Source: Anaerolineae bacterium
Lineage (GTDB): Bacteria; Chloroflexota; Anaerolineae; Promineifilales; Promineifilaceae
DNA length: 64,000 nt
NCBI GenBank assembly: GCA_023384355.1
Contig: JAHDWL010000007.1
Coordinates: forward strand, 1-64,000
Direction: 5' to 3'
The notes under the pieces are model-generated. The model saw nothing but the letters and a program-made list of their open reading frames with translations, was not told the DNA's origin and did not search any database. This document shows, in pieces, positions 60,643-64,000 of this stretch. The position numbers and the translations under genes were made by a program. Within the stretch, counting starts at the first letter, position 1, and each line of letters begins with the position of its first letter.

Positions 60643-61712
60643 ATCTTGAGTTTTTCGCGGAAGCGCGAATACGTCGCGTAGTCGATCGGCGTGCGGCGGG
60701 CGATGTAGGTTTCGGTGCTGGTGGCCAGGCCGCGCACTTCGGGCAGGCGGTCGGTCGTGGTGATGTCGAAGGCGTCGCTGCCCGCTCCGGAGCCGTAGCT
60801 GACCATCAAAATCCGGTCGCCCGGATCGGCCACGTCGAGGATGCCCGTCAGGCCGATCATCGTCGAACCGGAGTAGGTGTTGCCGATGCGGCCGCTCAGC
60901 AGCCCCGGCGCGATCTGCTCCTTGCTGAAGCCCAGCATCTTGGCCGCCCGCTCCGGGAACTTGACGTTGGGCTGGTGGAAGACGGCCCAACGGTAGTCGG
61001 CCGCCGTCGTTCCCATCAGCTCCATCAGCCGCTCGGCCGCGCCGGTGACGTGCTTGAAGTAGGCCGGCTCGCCGGTGAAACGGTCGCCGTGAGACGGATA
61101 GTTGGCATGCTCGCGCCGCCAGAAGTCGGGCGTGTCCGTGACGAATGAGAAGGAGCCGTTGATGATCGCCACCGCCTCGTCGCCGGGGCCGATGAGCATG
61201 GCCGCGCCGCCGGCCGCTGCCGTGTACTCCAGCGCGTCGCCCGGCCGGCCCTGGGCGGTGTCCATGCCGATGCTGAGGGCGTACTTGGCCATGCCGGAGC
61301 CGACAAAGCCCATCGCCGCTTGCATGGCCTCGGTGCCCGCCTTGCAGGCGAACTCCCAGTCGGCCGCCTGTGTGTTGGGCACCGCGCCGATGGCCTCGGC
61401 CACGATAGTGCTGCTGGGCTTCACGGCGTAGGGGTGGCTCTCGCTGCCCACCCACACGGCACGAATCTCGCGCGGGTCGATCTGCGCCCGCAGCAGCGCG
61501 TCGCGGGCGGCCTCGATCGACATGGTGACCACGTCCTCATCCAGCCCGTTGACCGCTTTCTCCTCGATGGGCGTGCCGCCGGTGCCGCCCTTCCACATGC
61601 GCGAAATCTCTGTCGCCGGCAGTCGGTAGCGCGGCACATATGCGCCATAACCGACAATGCCCACCGGCCGGTCGGGTTTCAGCAAACCGTCTTTTGGATC
61701 GTAATCTGTCAT
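60636..61712 (-). CDS. Hydroxymethylglutaryl-CoA synthase, archaeal type
   Basis: A 358-residue enzyme of the thiolase fold, joining acetoacetyl-CoA and acetyl-CoA into HMG-CoA. The nucleophile is in [16 protein letters not shown] (near residue 130), the His in [17 protein letters not shown], and the Glu in [33 protein letters not shown] near the start and [13 protein letters not shown] are typical for the short archaeal/bacterial type without the eukaryotic C-terminal extension. AGAGGAA lies before the ATG. Its stop lies in an AT heptamer array. The reductase gene is 104 bp upstream. Confidence 0.95.
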   Translation of the reverse strand: MTDYDPKDGLLKPDRPVGIVGYGAYVPRYRLPATEISRMWKGGTGGTPIEEKAVNGLDEDVVTMSIEAARDALLRAQIDPREIRAVWVGSESHPYAVKPSSTIVAEAIGAVPNTQAADWEFACKAGTEAMQAAMGFVGSGMAKYALSIGMDTAQGRPGDALEYTAAAGGAAMLIGPGDEAVAIINGSFSFVTDTPDFWRREHANYPSHGDRFTGEPAYFKHVTGAAERLMELMGTTAADYRWAVFHQPNVKFPERAAKMLGFSKEQIAPGLLSGRIGNTYSGSTMIGLTGILDVADPGDRILMVSYGSGAGSDAFDITTTDRLPEVRGLATSTETYIARRTPIDYATYSRFREKLKMN

Positions 61713-61726
61713 GCTATTCCTCTGGA

Positions 61727-61824
61727 GAATTACGAATTAGGAATTAGGAATTAAGAACTTAAAACCTGCTTTGACCTGTCTCCTGTTCCTAATTCTTAAT
61801 TCTTAATTTTTAATTTTTAATTCC
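61727..61824. repeat. Inverted heptamer arrays between reductase and synthase genes
   Basis: Four GAATTAG-like units at 61727-61754 and five TAATTCT/TAATTTT units at 61790-61824 are in opposite orientation around a 35-bp core. The reductase stop codon lies inside the second array. Confidence 0.7.
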
Positions 61825-63118
61825 TGATTAATTCCTTCGCTCGTTCGACGCGAATATTGCCTTCCGCCACCAGCCGGTCGGCGATGGCTTGCACCTGCCC
61901 GTCAGTTGCGCCGGCGGCCAGCGCGATTTGCCGCGCGTGCAGCCGCATGTGGCCCTTCTGGATGCCGTGGGTGGCCAGGGCCTTGATAGCCGCCAGGTTC
62001 TGCGCCAGGCCCACACAGGCCATGACCGCGGCCAGCTCGCCGGCCGATTCCACGCCGAGGATCTTCATCGCCACCTGCGCTGTCGGGTGCACTTTGGTTG
62101 CCCCGCCGACGATGCCCACCGCCATCGGCAGGGTCATCTCGCCGCACAAGTCGCCATGATCGTCGACGTACCAGTCAGTCAGCGCCCGATAGCGGCCGTC
62201 GCGGGCCGCGTAGGCGTGGGCGCCGGCCTCGATGGCTCGCCAGTCGTTGCCTGTGGCGATGCACACCGCGTCGATGCCGTTCATGATGCCCTTGTTGTGG
62301 GTCGCCGCCCGGTAGGGATCGACCACGGCGAAGGCGTTGGCTTCGGCCACCAGCCGCGCCACCTCGTCGCCGGGAATGTCGGGCAGGGTCAGCTCTGCGG
62401 CCGGGATGCGACCGCGGGCGGTGGCCGTGCGCCGGTCGGTGAGGTTGCTCAGGATGCGTAGATTTGTGCGGCCGCCGGTGATCTCGGCCACGCGCGGGGC
62501 GATGGTCTCGACGGCGGTGTTGATCGCGTTCGCGCCCATGGCGTCGCGGGTGTCATAGAGCAGGTGGATGATGAGCATCGGCCCCACCGGCGTGTCGGAG
62601 AATGGCCGCACCTCGATGCCGCGCGCGCCGCCCCCTCGCCGGACAATGCTGGGGCTGCATGCGTCGGCCAGCGCCAGCAACTCATCCCGGTGGGTGTCCA
62701 GCGCAAGGGCGGCCGCGGCCATATCGGCGGCGCTCCCGTCGCCCACGTCCAACAGCTGAATCTGGCCGATCATCACCGGCTCGGATGCCTCGGCCGTGAA
62801 ACCGCCTCCAGCGCGGATGAGCTTGGCCGAGTGGCTTACGGCCGCCAGCACGCTCGGCTCCTCGACCGCCATCGGGATCAGGTAGTCGCGGCCGTTAATA
62901 AGGAAGTTGGCGGCCACGCCCAGCGGCAGGGCATACGTGCCCAGCGCGTTCTCGATCATCAGGTCGGCCTGGGCCGGCTGCAGACCGTCACCGGCCAGCA
63001 CGGCCGCTTCCGCGTCGCACAGTTCCGCCCACTCGGCCACCATGGCCACCCGCTCGGCCAGGCTCAGCTTGTAGAAGCCCGGCAAGCGCGACGATTTAAC
63101 AGCTTCAGCAATTTCCAT
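61817..63118 (-). CDS. HMG-CoA reductase, class II-like
   Basis: A 433-residue enzyme that reduces HMG-CoA to mevalonate with NAD(P)H. It contains ENALGTYALPLGVAANFLIN and MAVEEPSVLAAVSHSAKLIR (catalytic Glu), the nucleotide loop around DAMGANAINTAVETIAP, RAATHNKGIMNGIDAVCIAT (Lys), GNDWRAIEAGAHAYA, and the C-terminal KGHMRLHARQIALAAGA with the catalytic His. The length and the GNDWRAIEAGAHAYA motif fit class II. AGGA lies 9 nt before ATG 63118 and 3 nt before the ATG at 63124. A TGATAG/TGACAG pair lies 66-81 bp upstream. Confidence 0.93.
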   Translation of the reverse strand: MEIAEAVKSSRLPGFYKLSLAERVAMVAEWAELCDAEAAVLAGDGLQPAQADLMIENALGTYALPLGVAANFLINGRDYLIPMAVEEPSVLAAVSHSAKLIRAGGGFTAEASEPVMIGQIQLLDVGDGSAADMAAAALALDTHRDELLALADACSPSIVRRGGGARGIEVRPFSDTPVGPMLIIHLLYDTRDAMGANAINTAVETIAPRVAEITGGRTNLRILSNLTDRRTATARGRIPAAELTLPDIPGDEVARLVAEANAFAVVDPYRAATHNKGIMNGIDAVCIATGNDWRAIEAGAHAYAARDGRYRALTDWYVDDHGDLCGEMTLPMAVGIVGGATKVHPTAQVAMKILGVESAGELAAVMACVGLAQNLAAIKALATHGIQKGHMRLHARQIALAAGATDGQVQAIADRLVAEGNIRVERAKELIRN

Positions 63119-63183
63119 GCGCATATGTCCTGAATGTAAAACCACTAATGGGGCTTATCGTTTCGGAATATAGCGCCGGAATA

Positions 63184-63199
63184 CTGTCAAAATCTATCA
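63184..63199 (-). promoter_or_regulatory. TGATAG-N4-TGACAG pair before HMG-CoA reductase
   Basis: The same two hexamers at the same 10-bp step as in the DUF35 promoter region. TTTTGACAGTATT includes a -35-like TTGACA, so the motif may overlap the promoter. An adjacent CACC-TT-GGTG palindrome (63200-63208 region) is a different element. Confidence 0.5.
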
Positions 63200-63300
63200 C
63201 CTTGGTGTGACGGGATGATATACTCATGGAAACGGGTTTGATCCAACAAATCGTCTTCCGGCGTATAGAAGGAACCGGCCTTTAGAGATAAACTATCCTC

Positions 63301-63852
63301 ATGAAAACCGAAAAAGAGAAAATGCTGGCCGGCGAGCTGTACGTCGCCGCCGATCCCGAACTGGTCGCCGAGCGCATCAGCGCCCGGCAGCGCATTTTGC
63401 GCCTGAACGCTGTTGACCCGGCCGACGATGCCGGCTACCGGGCCGCACTGGCCGCACTGATGCCCAACGCCGACCCGACGGCGTTCATCCAGCCGCCGTT
63501 CTTCTGTGACTACGGCTACAACATCCATGCCGGGCCGGGCGTGTTTATGAATTTCAATTGCGTGATCCTCGACGTGTGCCCGGTCTACATCGGCGCGGGC
63601 ACGATGTTCGGCCCGGCGGTGCAGGTGTTGACGGCCACGCACCCCATCGACGCCGCCGAACGCGCCAGGGGGCCGGAATATGCCAAGCCGATACGCATCG
63701 GCCGCGACTGCTGGATTGGCGGCGCGGCCGTCATCCAGCCCGGCGTCACCATCGGCGACCGCTGCATCGTCGGCGCGGGCGCGGTGGTGACGAAGGATGT
63801 GCCCGACGACACGATCGTGGTGGGCAACCCGGCGCGGCCGCTGGTGAAGTGA
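63301..63852 (+). CDS. Sugar O-acetyltransferase (LacA/Maa/NodL type)
   Basis: A 183-residue hexapeptide-repeat enzyme that would acetylate a sugar hydroxyl with acetyl-CoA. It starts TEKEKMLAGELYVAADPELV, the Mac domain of maltose acetyltransferases, then PPFFCDYGYNIHAGPGVFMN; the catalytic His is in LTATHPIDAAERARGPEYAK, and left-handed beta-helix turns (IGRDCWIGGAAVIQPGVTIG) run to the end NPARPLVK. No neighbour suggests the acceptor; a separate plus-strand gene. Its stop codon is followed directly by a heptamer array. Confidence 0.93.
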   Translation: MKTEKEKMLAGELYVAADPELVAERISARQRILRLNAVDPADDAGYRAALAALMPNADPTAFIQPPFFCDYGYNIHAGPGVFMNFNCVILDVCPVYIGAGTMFGPAVQVLTATHPIDAAERARGPEYAKPIRIGRDCWIGGAAVIQPGVTIGDRCIVGAGAVVTKDVPDDTIVVGNPARPLVK

Positions 63853-63987
63853 CCAATTACCAATTACGAATTACGAATGACGAATGACGAATGACCGTAG
63901 GGGCGACGCAACGGCGAAATCAACCCCGCCATGCAGAACCCCGTTGTCTCGCCGTTGCGTCGCCCGCGAATGACGAATGACGAACGA
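63853..63987. repeat. Heptamer arrays flanking a 17-bp inverted repeat
   Basis: AATTACG/AATGACG units at 63853-63896 and 63968-63987 flank an element whose ends 63901-63917 and 63949-63965 are a perfect 17-bp inverted repeat (GGGCGACGCAACGGCGA). It may be a miniature palindromic element inserted in the array. It runs close to the window edge. Confidence 0.6.
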
Positions 63988-64000
63988 CACCTCCTCTAAC

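Noticed and set aside
63189-63210. CACC-TT-GGTG palindrome as a seventh copy of the shared motif
   Set aside because: The AAA block, the spacing and the third GGTGT half are missing; it more likely belongs to the reductase promoter region.
58945-63987. Heptamer arrays as a CRISPR or phage attachment region
   Set aside because: Units are 7 bp without unique spacers, and no cas or integrase gene is near.

Overview
The window is GC-rich, densely coded DNA from a bacterium. It most resembles a filamentous Chloroflexota (Anaerolineae-like). This rests on family content: MalT-like LuxR regulators, several SulP carriers, mevalonate genes, META/SH3 lipoproteins and a prokaryotic Cys-loop channel. 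No rRNA or tRNA was seen to confirm it. No phage, IS element or CRISPR array was recognised.

Layout. 1-8.4 kb: urocanate hydratase (cut by the left edge) behind a frameshifted RelE/ParE-like toxin and its antitoxin, an ArsR/SRPBCC pair, small membrane proteins, a GNAT enzyme, a CBS-ACT protein, a phosphotransferase and lipoate-protein ligase. 8.6-16.2 kb: a holin-like/alkaline-phosphatase-superfamily/Yip1-like fusion, membrane proteins and a large META/SH3 lipoprotein. 16.3-22.1 kb: a DUF1269 protein, a pentameric ligand-gated ion channel, small paralogue A and a MalT-like regulator broken by one frameshift. 22.2-34.4 kb: three SulP transporters, a BASS-family carrier, two K+-channel-like proteins, an arylsulfatase and an MFS exporter. 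34.5-38 kb: small paralogue B coupled to a lipid kinase, lipoproteins, and a DUF6325/SHOCT pair. 38.2-55.1 kb: a long same-strand series with small paralogue C, a YfcC-like carrier, ornithine carbamoyltransferase, a dipeptidase, NhaC, two ZIP proteins, an M20 peptidase, carbamate kinase, arginine deiminase, PPK2 and a P-type ATPase. 55.3-58 kb: a second, intact MalT-like regulator. 58.3-63.1 kb: the entry of the mevalonate pathway (DUF35 OB-fold protein, SCP2-type thiolase, HMG-CoA synthase, HMG-CoA reductase). The window ends with a sugar O-acetyltransferase.

The most interesting candidate system is a regulon. Six intergenic copies of one motif (CACCAAA-N2-GGTGT-N6-GGTGT) all lie in the same orientation, 37-124 bp upstream of minus-strand genes. 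Three of those genes encode paralogous proteins of about 90 residues sharing a DQA(A/S)LIG core. Two of the three follow directly after a MalT-like ATPase regulator, giving a repeated regulator-site-small protein module. The other sites precede the DUF1269 gene, the MFS/SulP/arylsulfatase group and the DUF6325/SHOCT pair. One site heads the arginine-deiminase and ion-transport series. I infer a stress or energy regulon controlling ion flux and substrate-level ATP formation. Regulator, ligand and the small proteins' function are unproven.

The mevalonate region shows two more patterns. A phased TGAYAG motif lies upstream of both its promoters. AT-rich heptamer arrays begin at, or contain, the stop codons of five consecutive genes.
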